Shown: in pieces, positions 55,788-64,000 of the stretch
Numbering within the stretch: the first letter of the stretch is position 1
How the letters are laid out: every line of letters starts with the position of its first letter
Source: CBDFHV01 sp965247705
GTDB lineage: Bacteria > Pseudomonadota > Alphaproteobacteria > Rhodospirillales > CAMCUA01
Direction: 5' to 3'
DNA: 64,000 nucleotides
NCBI GenBank assembly: GCA_965247705.1
Contig: CBDFHV010000047.1
Coordinates: 9,575-73,574 of the forward strand
Made by a program: the position numbers and the translations under genes
Notes under the pieces: model-generated
What the model saw: the letters and a program-made list of their open reading frames with translations, nothing else
Told to the model about the DNA's origin: nothing
The model's database searches: none

Positions 55788-57555
55788 ATGAACGCTCCGC
55801 CCCCGGACCCCACCGGCACGCCCCACGACATGATTCGATCGGCCTATGGGTCGGCCCTGGCCGAATGCCGATCGGGACTGATGACCGTGGGGACCTTCAG
55901 CCTGTTCATCAACCTGCTGATTCTGGCGATCCCCCTGTACATGGTTCAGGTGTTCGACCGGGTGATGACCAGCCACAACGGGGACACGCTACTGGTCCTG
56001 ACCATGGCCGTGGTGGCGGCGCTGACCGTCATGGCGGGCCTGGACCTGATCCGCTCCCGTCTTCTGGTGCGCATGGGGACGTGGCTCGACGGTCGGCTGA
56101 GCCCTTCGCTGCTGCGATCGGCCATCGCCGATGGCCGGGGCGCCCAGCCCCTTCGCGACATGGCCGTGGTTCGTAGCACCATGGGCGGTTCGGACATGCT
56201 GGCCCTCTTGGACTCGCCCTGGGTGCCCGTCTTCCTGGGCGCGATCTTCCTGCTCCATCCCTTGCTCGGCATGGTGGCGAGCGTCGGCGCCGTGGCCCTG
56301 CTGGCCCTGGCCTGGGTCAACGACCGGTTTACCCGCGGACCCTCGGGCGCGCTGTCGGTCCTGTCCATGGGCGGACTGGCGGCCGTCGAGGGCATGGCCC
56401 GCAACAGCAACGCGGTTCTCGGCCTGGGCATGCTTCCCGCCCTGAGCCGCTGGTGGCGGCAGCGCAATTCCCGGCTTTTGGCCACCGCCACCCGGGCCGG
56501 CGATCGCGCCGGCACCATGAGCGCCATCGGCAAGTGGATGCGCCTGGTCCTTCAGGTGGGCATCCTCGGCCTGGCCGCCCTCCTGGTGGTGCGACAAGAA
56601 CTGACCATGGGGGGCATGATCGCCGCCTCCATCATCCTCGCCCGCGCCCTGGCGCCGGTGGAGCAGGCCATCGGCGTCTGGCGCAGCCTGAGTGCGGCGT
56701 GGGGCGGCGCGGGGCGCCCTGGGGCGCATCGGTGCCCTGATGATGGAGGCGCACGCCGCGCCCAGCCTCACCCTGCCCCGCCCGCAAGGAAAACTCGCCG
56801 CGACGAGTCTGTCCTTCATCGCCGAAGGCGCGCGGAGTCCTTTGTTCCACGACGTGAGCTTCGAGGCCGCCCCGGGAGAGATGATCGGCATCACCGGCGC
56901 CTCCGGTGTTGGCAAGTCGGTGCTTCTGCGTCTGTTGGCGGGCATCGAAACGCCGCAAGCGGGCGAGGCGCGGCTCGACGGCGCCGACGTCGGGCGATGG
57001 GCCGAGGCCGATTTGGGCCAGCACGTGGGCTATGTCCCTCAAACCTTGGAGCTGTTGCCGGGAACAATCCGCGACAACATCGCCCGTTTCTCCGAGGCGA
57101 CGGACGATGCGGTGATCGAGGCCGCCCGGCGCGCCGGCGTGCACGAGAGAATTCTCGCCCTTCCCCGCGGCTACGACACGCCCGTGGGGGGACTTCGCGA
57201 CCATCTTCCCGGTGGGCTGCGGCAGCACATCGCCCTTGCCCGCGCCCTGTTCGGCGATCCGGTGCTGATCCTGTTGGACGAGCCCTATACCAACATGGAC
57301 GCCCAGGGCATCGAAGCCTTGGTCACGGCGATGTCCGAGCTCAAGTCGCGCCAAAGAACCATCGTGCTGGCGGCCCATCGGCCGAGCATCCTGGCCCGCG
57401 CGGACCGGGTGCTCACCCTGTCGGAGGGCGGTCTGCGCGTTGTTTCACGACGGCGAGCAGATCTTCGGGTGATGCCGGGCGGGGCGGCGCAACGCCCCGA
57501 GCCCACCCTCGAAGCGGACGCGGCCGAACCGGCCGTCCTCATCGGCACATCCTGA
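55788..57555 (+). pseudogene. Type I secretion ABC transporter/permease (frameshifted)
   Basis: PrtD/HlyB-like inner-membrane ABC exporter, about 588 residues if whole. The first frame gives the transmembrane domain (LFINLLILAIPLYMVQVFDR, LDSPWVPVFLGAIFLLHP) up to SLSAAW. One extra G in the run at 56701-56704 then shifts the frame. The ATPase domain continues one frame on with the Walker A ITGASGVGKSVLLRLLAG, an LPGGLRQHIALARAL signature (first Ser of LSGGQ replaced by Pro) and Walker B PVLILLDEPYTNMD. It lies 27 bases after the RTX gene, which it should export together with the HlyD adaptor. Confidence 0.87.
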
Positions 57556-57669
57556 TACAAGGAACGGAGTCCCCATGTTCGATCTAATCCTCTCGATGTT
57601 GGACACCTGCGCGAGAGTGCGGCGCAGGTCCCGACCAACGCCGCCGCGTGCCTGAAGGCCGCCGGCACC

Positions 57670-59034
57670 ATGTGGCAGGCCTGGTGGGAACGGTTTGTCG
57701 AGCGATGGCAACCGACGCCAGCGGCGGTCCCCGCCCCCATACCGGCCGCCACCCGTGACTCGTCCTTGTCTTCCAGACTGCGACCCTGGCGGCGGGCGGG
57801 ATGGGGCGTCATCGTCCTCTTTATCGGCGGCACGCTGCTGTGGTCCGGCCACGCCCGCCTGGACAGCGCGGCGATCGCCCACGGCGTGGTGGCGGTGGAA
57901 TCCAGCCGCAAGAACATTCAGCACTTGGAAGGCGGCATCGTGAAGGCGATCGTGGTGCGCGATGGCGAGCGGGTGGCGGCCGGGCAAACCCTGATCCAAC
58001 TGGACGATACCTATGCCAGGGCAACTCTGGACCTTCTCAACGGCCAGTGGGCGGCGGCGGTCGCCTTGCGGGCCCGGCTGATCGCCGAGCGGGAAGGCCG
58101 GGACGCCGTCGAGTTTCCGGCCGAACTGTTGGACCTGGCCGACAAACCAGGGGTCGGCGAGGCGATCATGGCGCAGGCGGATGCCTTCGAGGCGCGCCGA
58201 GAAATGCTCGCCAACCAGACCGAGATCCTCGACGAGCGGGTCACCTGCGGCCGCCAGGAGACCACGGGCCTTGCCCAACGCCTGGACGCGGCACGGCGCA
58301 AGCAGGAAATACTGGATCAAGAGCTCGCCAACCTGGAGGAGGGCCTCGAGAAGCAGGTTGTCAGCCGCAACCGAGTCCTCGCATTGAGGCGCAAGGCCGC
58401 CGAGTACGATGGGGAAGTGGCGGACTTGCGAGCACGGCTTGCGTCGTCCCGGGACACGGTGGCGGAACTGAAAGCGCAACGTCGCCTGCCGTGGAACCGC
58501 CACCGGAATCAGGTGAGCGAGCAGCTTCAGGCGGTGCAAGGCCGGCTTGCGGACTTGCAGGAGAAGATCTACGCCGCCGAGGACGTGTTGCGCCGGACCC
58601 GGATCACGGCCCCGCTACCGGGCCGTGTGGTGGACCTGCGGGTTCACACGGCCGGCGGCGTGATCCAGCCGGCCCAGATCCTCATGGACCTGTTACCGGA
58701 GGACGACCGACTCATCGTCCGCGCCCGCGTTCACCCCCGGGATATGGACGCCGTCTTTCCGGGCATTCCGGCGCGCATCATGCTCACCGCGTTCAACGCC
58801 CGCACGGCGCCGTCAATCAAGGGCACCCTGCGCACCGTCTCGGCGGATCGATTGGTCGATGACGAGACGGGCGCCGCCTACTTCTCGGCGCAAATAGAGG
58901 TCGCCGAAGACGCCAGCGTCCTCAAGCCCGGCATGCAGGCCGAAGTGTTCCTGGTGACCGGCGAGCGCACGGTGATGGACTACGTCCTCGAACCGGTGGT
59001 CCGCAGCTTCTCCCGGGCGGGACGGGAATTCTGA
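57670..59034 (+). CDS. HlyD/PrtE-family membrane fusion protein of type I secretion
   Basis: 454-aa periplasmic adaptor. One N-terminal membrane helix (WGVIVLFIGGTLLWSG) is followed by the lipoyl/biotinyl-like half motif NIQHLEGGIVKAIVVRDGERV, a long coiled coil (residues about 170-290) and ITAPLPGRVVDLRVHTAGG, the second half. The C-terminal beta domain ends in VMDYVLEPVVRSFSRAGREF, typical of the family. It is intact and completes the RTX-ABC-HlyD set; an outer-membrane TolC partner is not in the window. No obvious ribosome site is seen before ATG 57670. Confidence 0.93.
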   Translation: MWQAWWERFVERWQPTPAAVPAPIPAATRDSSLSSRLRPWRRAGWGVIVLFIGGTLLWSGHARLDSAAIAHGVVAVESSRKNIQHLEGGIVKAIVVRDGERVAAGQTLIQLDDTYARATLDLLNGQWAAAVALRARLIAEREGRDAVEFPAELLDLADKPGVGEAIMAQADAFEARREMLANQTEILDERVTCGRQETTGLAQRLDAARRKQEILDQELANLEEGLEKQVVSRNRVLALRRKAAEYDGEVADLRARLASSRDTVAELKAQRRLPWNRHRNQVSEQLQAVQGRLADLQEKIYAAEDVLRRTRITAPLPGRVVDLRVHTAGGVIQPAQILMDLLPEDDRLIVRARVHPRDMDAVFPGIPARIMLTAFNARTAPSIKGTLRTVSADRLVDDETGAAYFSAQIEVAEDASVLKPGMQAEVFLVTGERTVMDYVLEPVVRSFSRAGREF

Positions 59035-59044
59035 ACCCGATCCG

Positions 59045-59977
59045 TCACCATTCTTCGATGAACCGGCGGCGGCGCATCTGCAGAAGGCGCTCGCCCTCGT
59101 CGCAGGGCGGCGCCACCCGTTCCTCGGCGGCCTGGATGGGAAGAGTCCACGGTGTCCGGCGTTTCGACCAGACCAAACCCAGGCGAGACAGCATTCCCGT
59201 CCACGGCGTCGCGCCACCGGTCAGGAATGCGGCCGGACGAATGACGGCGGCGGGATCGAGGCCAGCGATCTCGATCAGCAACTTGCGGCGGATGGCGATG
59301 GCGAAGGACTCGAACCCCTTGGCAACGACGATGAAGGCCCTGGGACCGCCGATCACGCAGTTCTGATAGTAGAGGTCCAAATCCCTCATCGGCGGCCGAC
59401 CCCAGGGACCCGGGCGATCGTTGACGATCGGCAGCCCGTTGATAGCGAACCCGGCCTCTATGGCCCGGTCGCGGGGTCCGGTGACGAGGCCGCCGGTGTT
59501 GTTAGGCCCATCCCCGGATACGTCGATGACCCGGCGCGTGCCCTCAAAGCCGTTGTCGCTGAACAGGGGCATCGCGAAATCGATCGCGCCGCTGATCGAG
59601 GTGTAGCGTCCGTGGGTGCGCGGCGCGGCGTCGAGGGCCCGGGCGAAAGCCCGAGCGCTATCGGCATCGTAAATGTGGGTCCACTCGGCCAGCTTGGTAC
59701 GGGTGTAGGGATCGGCCCACTCCACGAAGGCGACCGCAATGCTGCCGATAATCCCGGACTTGATGGCCTCCATGACACGGTCGTCGGACAGGGCGGATAC
59801 GTAGCCCTGGCGTTGCAATTCGGCCTCTTCCACGTCGACGCTGCCCGACACGTCGACCGCGAGCACCAGCTCCAGGTCGACGGGTTGCTCCGCGCCCGCC
59901 GTTTCCGCTTGCCCCAAAAGGGCGAGGCAGGCGGCCATGACGAGCGCCAGCCATACAGGACCACGCATGTCGATCAT
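59045..59977 (-). CDS. DUF1194 / von Willebrand factor A-like exported protein
   Basis: 310-aa protein with an N-terminal signal peptide (PVWLALVMAACLALLGQAETAGA) and a VWA-type domain starting LELVLAVDVSGSVDVEEAE, where DxSxS is the metal-binding MIDAS motif. Later landmarks are SISGAIDFAMPLF and VIDVSGDGPNNTGG. DUF1194 proteins are predicted secreted or periplasmic with unknown function. ATG 59977 gives the signal peptide; ATG 59968 is an alternative. It is convergent with the HlyD gene. Confidence 0.85.
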   Translation of the reverse strand: MIDMRGPVWLALVMAACLALLGQAETAGAEQPVDLELVLAVDVSGSVDVEEAELQRQGYVSALSDDRVMEAIKSGIIGSIAVAFVEWADPYTRTKLAEWTHIYDADSARAFARALDAAPRTHGRYTSISGAIDFAMPLFSDNGFEGTRRVIDVSGDGPNNTGGLVTGPRDRAIEAGFAINGLPIVNDRPGPWGRPPMRDLDLYYQNCVIGGPRAFIVVAKGFESFAIAIRRKLLIEIAGLDPAAVIRPAAFLTGGATPWTGMLSRLGLVWSKRRTPWTLPIQAAEERVAPPCDEGERLLQMRRRRFIEEW

Positions 59978-60063
59978 GACCGGTAACCCCGCTGTGTGAT
60001 GGCAGGATGGGGGCACGCCGGCCACCATGGCAAGAGGGATTCGGCGGTGGGTGCCGCGGCGCG

Positions 60064-60594
60064 CTATTTCGGCGGCCAGCTCCGGCGCCGCTCGACGCTG
60101 GACCGCCGATCGCTCAAGGCCCTCTCGACGAGGACGACTCGCCGGCTGGTGGCCCGAACCCGGTTGGCCAGGGTCACCGCCAGGGACTGGTAGAACCGGC
60201 TGCCGAAGCCGGGATCGGCCTCGATCAGCGCGTCCAGATCGCTGCCATCGATGCACAACAACTCCACGTCGTCGTGGGCGACCACGTCGGCGCTGGCGAA
60301 ACTCCGCTCCAGATAGGCCATTTCGCCGAAGACCGCGCCGGGACCCAAACGCGCCAGCTGCACCCGCGTGCCCGGATGGGTGTCGGTCTCTCTTTTCTGG
60401 GTTTCCACGCGAACCGTGCCGGAAAGCAGCATGTTGACGGCGAGATAGTCGTCCCCTTCCTCGATGATGGTCTCACCGGGACGGACTCGCCGCCGCTCCC
60501 CCAGCGTGAGGAAACGATCGAGATCGTCCTCCGTGAGCTGGCTAAATGACTCCCGGAGCTGGCGCGAGCTTTTGATTGCCTCGAATTCGATCAT
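60064..60594 (-). CDS. Cyclic-nucleotide-binding domain protein
   Basis: 176-aa protein with a CRP-like cNMP-binding beta-roll (residues about 25-140). It has VRPGETIIEEGDDYLAVNML, the phosphate-binding-cassette region LGPGAVFGEMAYLERSFASADVVA and DDVELLCIDGSDLDAL. The cassette has GE and the Ser/Ala pair, but the usual Arg before the Ser/Thr is not clearly placed, so ligand choice is uncertain. There is no helix-turn-helix, so it is not a transcription factor by itself. It is divergent from a cyclase gene (starts about 420 bases apart), which suggests a sender-receiver pair. Confidence 0.85.
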   Translation of the reverse strand: MIEFEAIKSSRQLRESFSQLTEDDLDRFLTLGERRRVRPGETIIEEGDDYLAVNMLLSGTVRVETQKRETDTHPGTRVQLARLGPGAVFGEMAYLERSFASADVVAHDDVELLCIDGSDLDALIEADPGFGSRFYQSLAVTLANRVRATSRRVVLVERALSDRRSSVERRRSWPPK

Positions 60595-60768
60595 GGGGAA
60601 CAGGTTGTGGTTCTGCAGTTGGCCTACGCAGTAATGGCGGAACCGAAGATTCGATTCAATACCGCCGTTATCATGCCCGCTCCGAGCCCCCATCTGTCCG
60701 GGGCGATTGAACCGACGGGAAGGCGCGCATAGACTGGGTTCGTCACCTAGAATCGCGCCGGGGTACCG

Positions 60769-60969
60769 ATGGCCACCGAGCCTCGAATTCAGATCGCTCA
60801 GGCGGCCAACGAACCCATCGGGCGGGCCGAAACCACGGACGGCGCGGTATGGGCGGTCCATGCCGACGGCGCCGGGCGGGCCGACGACGATGGCGCCGCC
60901 GACATGGAGATCACCCTCGCTGGCGTCGCCTTGGGCGATCTGGACGCCACGGGTTTTTCGGTCGCCTAG
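60769..60969 (+). other. 66-codon open frame resembling joined ends of an RTX-type protein
   Basis: The frame starts MATEPRIQIAQAANEPIGRA and continues TDGAVWAVHADG, which resembles the N-terminus of large FecR/T1SS-repeat proteins. It ends ADMEITLAGVALGDLDATGF, which resembles a type I secretion C-terminus (compare LTMTGVSSADLGAGDF in the RTX gene). It could be the relic of a large adhesin after an internal deletion, or chance. It lies between the cNMP-binding and cyclase genes. Confidence 0.4.
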
Positions 60970-61015
60970 CCCCGCCGATGAGGTCGACCGGGACGACGGA
61001 GCAAGGACCGCGGCC

Positions 61016-63166
61016 ATGATGGGGCGCCTCGCCCCCCTGTGGCTGGCCGTGCTCATCCTCACTGGCGGAGTCTATGCACAGCTCGAGGAACCGGCGTTCG
61101 TCGAGACCTTGCGCAACCTGGCGTTCGATACGTTCCAGCGTGCCCAACCCCGGACCTATCGGCCCTCGCCGGTGCGCATTCTCGACATCGACGACGAAAG
61201 CCTGCGCCGGCTCGGCCAGTGGCCCTGGTCCCGCAATGTGCTTGCCGACGTGGTCACACGGTTGCGACAGGCTGGCGCCCGCAGCATTGCCTTCGATATT
61301 GTCTTCGCCGAACCCGACCGCACCTCGCCCGCCCGCGCCATCGAAGCCCTGACCGAGGTTCCCCTGTTACGGCAGTTGGCCAGCAACCTGCCCGACTATG
61401 ACCGGGTTTTTGCCGAGGCGGTGGCGCCAGGCAAGGTGGTCACGGGCTTCGCCCTGCTTTCGGCACCGTCGGAAGGCAAGCCCCCGGCGCAGAAGGCGGG
61501 CTTCGCCTCCGCCGGGGATGACCCGGCGTTTTTCATCCCCGCCTACGAGGGCGCGGTCACCAGCCTACCGGCTCTCGAAGGGTCGGCGGAAGGCAACGGC
61601 GCGCTCAACTTCGTACCGGGACTCGACGGAGTCATTCGCCAAGTGCCCTTGTTGCTGCGCCAGGGCGACAAGATCTATCCCACCCTTGTCGCCGAGGCCC
61701 TGAGGGTGGCGGAGAGCGCCCGCACCATTGAGATCAAGGCCTCGGGCGCCAGTGGCGAGTTCCGCTTCGCCAAGCGCACCGGCCTGGTGGCGTTGCGGAT
61801 CGGCAATATCTCCGTGCCAACGGATCCGTTCGGCAGCCTGTGGATGCACTACTCCCTTCCCGTGGCCGAGCGATACATCCCGGTCTGGCAATTACTGGAA
61901 GGCGGTGTGCCGTCGGAACGCCTGGCGGGCGCCATCGTCCTGGTGGGCACGTCGGCCGCCGGCTTGCAGGACCTGCGCTTCAATCCCCTTTCCGGTGCCA
62001 TGCCGGGGGTCGAGATCCACGCCCAGGCCCTGGAACAGATCCTGCAGCGGACTTACCTCTCCCGCCCCGATTGGGCGGCGGGTGCCGAAATTGGCTTCAT
62101 GGTCGGGTTGGGATTGCTGCTGGTGGCCCTGATATTCCGATCGGGCGCCCTATGGTCGGCCTTTGTCGGGATCCTCGCCGTGGTCGGCGCGGGCACGGGA
62201 TCGTGGCATGCCTTCACGGAATACGGCCTGTTGATCGATCCCCTGTCGCCGTCCCTTGCCGCGGCGGCGATTTACGTCGCCTCTTCCGTGGTCCGTCATC
62301 GCCAGACGGAGCAGGAACGGGGTTGGATACGGGATGCCTTCTCGTCCTATGTCTCGCCCAATCTCGTGGACCATCTGGTTGACAGTCCCGGGGCCCTGAA
62401 GCTGGGCGGCGAACGGCGGTACTGCTCTTTCGTGTTCACCGACCTGGCCGGTTTCACGCCCCTCATGGAGAGCCGGGAACCGGAGGAAATCGTCGACATC
62501 CTGAATGACTACATCGAAGGCATGATCCAGATCGCCTTTCGGCACGAGGGACTGCTGGACCGGATTGTCGGCGATGCCGTGGCGGTGATCTTTTCGGCCC
62601 CGGTCGAGCAGCCCGACCACGCCCGGCGCGCGCTCGCCTGCGCCGTGGAAATGAACGAGTTCGGCACCGCCTTCTCCCAAGCGAAGAACGCCGCGGGGGT
62701 TCCGCTGAGGTCCACCCGCATCGGCGTCAACACGGGTCTTGTGGTGCTGGGGAACTTCGGCGGCGATTCGATCTTCGACTATCGCGCCCTGGGCGATCCG
62801 ATCAACACGGCGGCGCGCCTGGAACAGGTCAACAAGCGCCTCGGAACCACGATCTGCGTCAGCGCCAGCACCGTCGACCAATGCCCCGACTTCACCGGGC
62901 GGCCCGTCGGCCACCTGATCCTGAAGGGCAGGGTCGAGGCGGTACCTTCCTTCGAGCCCCTGGACCCCCCGGCCATGGAGAAGCCCGTGATCCGGGCCTA
63001 TATGGACGCCTACGCTTTGCTGGAGGCGGAGGACGAAGGAGCCCTCGCCGCTTTCGAGGCGGCGCACCAGGACTTCCCCGACGACCCCCTCACTCTGTTT
63101 CATCTGCGGCGGCTGCGTCGCGGCCAGAACACCATCGTCGTCAATATGTCGGACCGGCGAGAGTAG
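61016..63166 (+). CDS. CHASE2-domain adenylate/guanylate cyclase
   Basis: 716-aa membrane protein. An N-terminal membrane segment (LAPLWLAVLILTGGVYA) leads to an extracytoplasmic CHASE2 sensor (residues about 30-330: RTYRPSPVRILDIDDESLRR, GQWPWSRNVLADVV, SIAFDIVFAEPDR). Then come three transmembrane helices (about 345-420) and a class III nucleotidyl cyclase domain. In the cyclase, YCSFVFTDLAGFTPLME has the first metal Asp, GLLDRIVGDAVAVIF the second, and DYRALGDPINTAARLEQ the transition-state Asn/Arg region. Substrate choice (ATP or GTP) cannot be decided by eye. ATG 61016 is preferred, since the upstream frame is Arg/Pro-rich. It is divergent from the cNMP-binding gene. Confidence 0.93.
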   Translation: MMGRLAPLWLAVLILTGGVYAQLEEPAFVETLRNLAFDTFQRAQPRTYRPSPVRILDIDDESLRRLGQWPWSRNVLADVVTRLRQAGARSIAFDIVFAEPDRTSPARAIEALTEVPLLRQLASNLPDYDRVFAEAVAPGKVVTGFALLSAPSEGKPPAQKAGFASAGDDPAFFIPAYEGAVTSLPALEGSAEGNGALNFVPGLDGVIRQVPLLLRQGDKIYPTLVAEALRVAESARTIEIKASGASGEFRFAKRTGLVALRIGNISVPTDPFGSLWMHYSLPVAERYIPVWQLLEGGVPSERLAGAIVLVGTSAAGLQDLRFNPLSGAMPGVEIHAQALEQILQRTYLSRPDWAAGAEIGFMVGLGLLLVALIFRSGALWSAFVGILAVVGAGTGSWHAFTEYGLLIDPLSPSLAAAAIYVASSVVRHRQTEQERGWIRDAFSSYVSPNLVDHLVDSPGALKLGGERRYCSFVFTDLAGFTPLMESREPEEIVDILNDYIEGMIQIAFRHEGLLDRIVGDAVAVIFSAPVEQPDHARRALACAVEMNEFGTAFSQAKNAAGVPLRSTRIGVNTGLVVLGNFGGDSIFDYRALGDPINTAARLEQVNKRLGTTICVSASTVDQCPDFTGRPVGHLILKGRVEAVPSFEPLDPPAMEKPVIRAYMDAYALLEAEDEGALAAFEAAHQDFPDDPLTLFHLRRLRRGQNTIVVNMSDRRE

Positions 63167-63249
63167 GTCCTGAACCAAGGGAAAAATGGCGCCGAGCCCC
63201 CTTTCAAGCTACCGTGGCGTTCGAAGCCGAGGCAAAGGAACGAACGATC

Positions 63250-64000
63250 ATGATTCAAACGCTTGGCGTTCGGGAAGCCGCGGACCGTGGATCGGGCGGC
63301 GGCGGGTCCGCCAATCGGCGCCGGGCCGATCCGGCCCGCATGGCTTATGGCGGCAAGACCGTCTATGGGGCCCGGGTCGGCATCCTGATGCTGGAAACCC
63401 ATTTTCCGCGGGTCCCCGGCGATATCGGGAACGCGATGACCTGGCCTTTTCCGGTCCTCTATAAGGTCGTGCGGGGCGCCACGCCGCGCCACGTGCACAC
63501 GCGCGAGGAAGGCTCGGTGCTCGACGATTTCGTCGCCGCGGGGAAGGAACTGGTGCGCGACGGGGCCGACGGCCTGACGACGAGTTGCGGCTTCCTATCC
63601 CTCTATCAGGATCGGCTAACCCAGGAATGCGGGGTGCCGGTCGCCGCCTCGGCCCTGATGCAAATCCCCTTCGTCGAGAGCCTGTTGCCGCCTGGGCAGC
63701 GTGCCGGGGTCCTCACCGCCAACAGCGAGACCTTGACCCACGAGCACCTGGAGGCGGCCGGCGCCCGTGGCGACACGCCGATGGTCGGCGCCCAGGAATT
63801 GGACGGGGCCTGGCCCCCCAGCGCCATTCCCCGAGAGAATTCCAAATGGGACATGGCAGCGGCGGAACGCGACATGCTGCTCGCCGGTGAGCGCCTTCGA
63901 CGAAATCACGCCGAGGTCGGCGCCATCGTGTTGGAATGCACCAACATGCCGCCGTTTTCCCGCGCGCTTCGCGACCATTTGGGTTTGCCCGTCTACGACA
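63250..64000 (+). CDS. Aspartate/glutamate/hydantoin racemase-family protein (partial)
   Basis: Open frame of 250 codons running off the window end. The fold family is that of Asp/Glu and hydantoin racemases: the first Cys lies in DGLTTSCGFLSLYQ, the second in GAIVLECTNMPPFSRAL, placed as in the two-Cys racemase mechanism. The N-terminal GARVGILMLETHFPRVPGDIGN is also family-like. The start may be ATG 63250 or ATG 63340 (MAYGGKTVYG), because the first 30 residues are low-complexity. Members may act on aspartate, hydantoins or other acids; the hydantoinase-like genes at 37948 are far away, so no functional link is claimed. Confidence 0.82.
   Translation, partial: MIQTLGVREAADRGSGGGGSANRRRADPARMAYGGKTVYGARVGILMLETHFPRVPGDIGNAMTWPFPVLYKVVRGATPRHVHTREEGSVLDDFVAAGKELVRDGADGLTTSCGFLSLYQDRLTQECGVPVAASALMQIPFVESLLPPGQRAGVLTANSETLTHEHLEAAGARGDTPMVGAQELDGAWPPSAIPRENSKWDMAAAERDMLLAGERLRRNHAEVGAIVLECTNMPPFSRALRDHLGLPVYD

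Overview
This is a GC-rich window whose gene content and order point to an alphaproteobacterium, probably of the Rhodospirillales type. The main evidence is the minus-strand block 15947-11630: ubiquinol-cytochrome c chaperone, yceD (DUF177), rpmF, plsX, fabH, ihfA and a MerR regulator, followed by tRNA-Pro, with bamE divergent. TRAP transporters, a fused TAXI-type TRAP permease and a class I aldolase next to tkt and rpe fit this placement. It is inferred from synteny; no search was run.

Layout. (1) 1-2490: end of a TAXI-TRAP uptake system. (2) 2914-11239: a compact phosphonate and lipid cluster. It holds PEP mutase fused to a nucleotidyltransferase, phosphonopyruvate decarboxylase and 2-aminoethylphosphonate (AEP) transaminase. 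It also holds a separate cytidylyltransferase, a PhyH-type dioxygenase, a CDP-alcohol phosphotransferase, a lysophospholipid-acyltransferase-like protein and a flippase-like membrane protein. Together these read as a pathway PEP -> phosphonopyruvate -> phosphonoacetaldehyde -> AEP -> CMP-AEP -> AEP-headed phosphonolipid, possibly with headgroup hydroxylation. (3) 11454-21689: conserved housekeeping genes (lipid, ribosome and carbon metabolism) and a drug/metabolite exporter. (4) 21753-31389: a large response regulator, a LarA-like protein, RidA, a response regulator/histidine kinase pair, two divergent aminotransferases and tRNA-His, with the first IS630 and MITE insertions.

(5) 31420-52803: an accessory island full of insertion sequences. 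It carries three near-identical IS630 copies, a second degenerate IS630 type, an IS4/IS5-superfamily element, an IS1380 copy and an IS1595 copy. A 97-bp MITE with IS630-like ends occurs three times, and one copy is split by the IS1595. Between these lie a DctPQM TRAP transporter, hydantoinase/oxoprolinase A and B subunits, an SDR, a metallophosphatase-like protein and two gamma-glutamyltransferase paralogues. This cargo suggests uptake and breakdown of a gamma-glutamyl, 5-oxoproline or hydantoin-type compound. dctM and hyuA each carry one extra base in a homopolymer.

(6) 52804-59034: an RTX calcium-binding protein with its type I secretion ABC protein and HlyD adaptor. The RTX gene has lost its 5' end to the MITE and is internally rearranged; the ABC gene is frameshifted. 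(7) 59045-64000: a VWA-domain secreted protein, a cyclic-nucleotide-binding protein divergent from a CHASE2 adenylate/guanylate cyclase, and the start of an Asp/Glu/hydantoin racemase-family gene cut by the window edge.

The phosphonolipid cluster is the most interesting system. The mobile-element nest and the repeated +1 homopolymer frameshifts are the most informative structural features.
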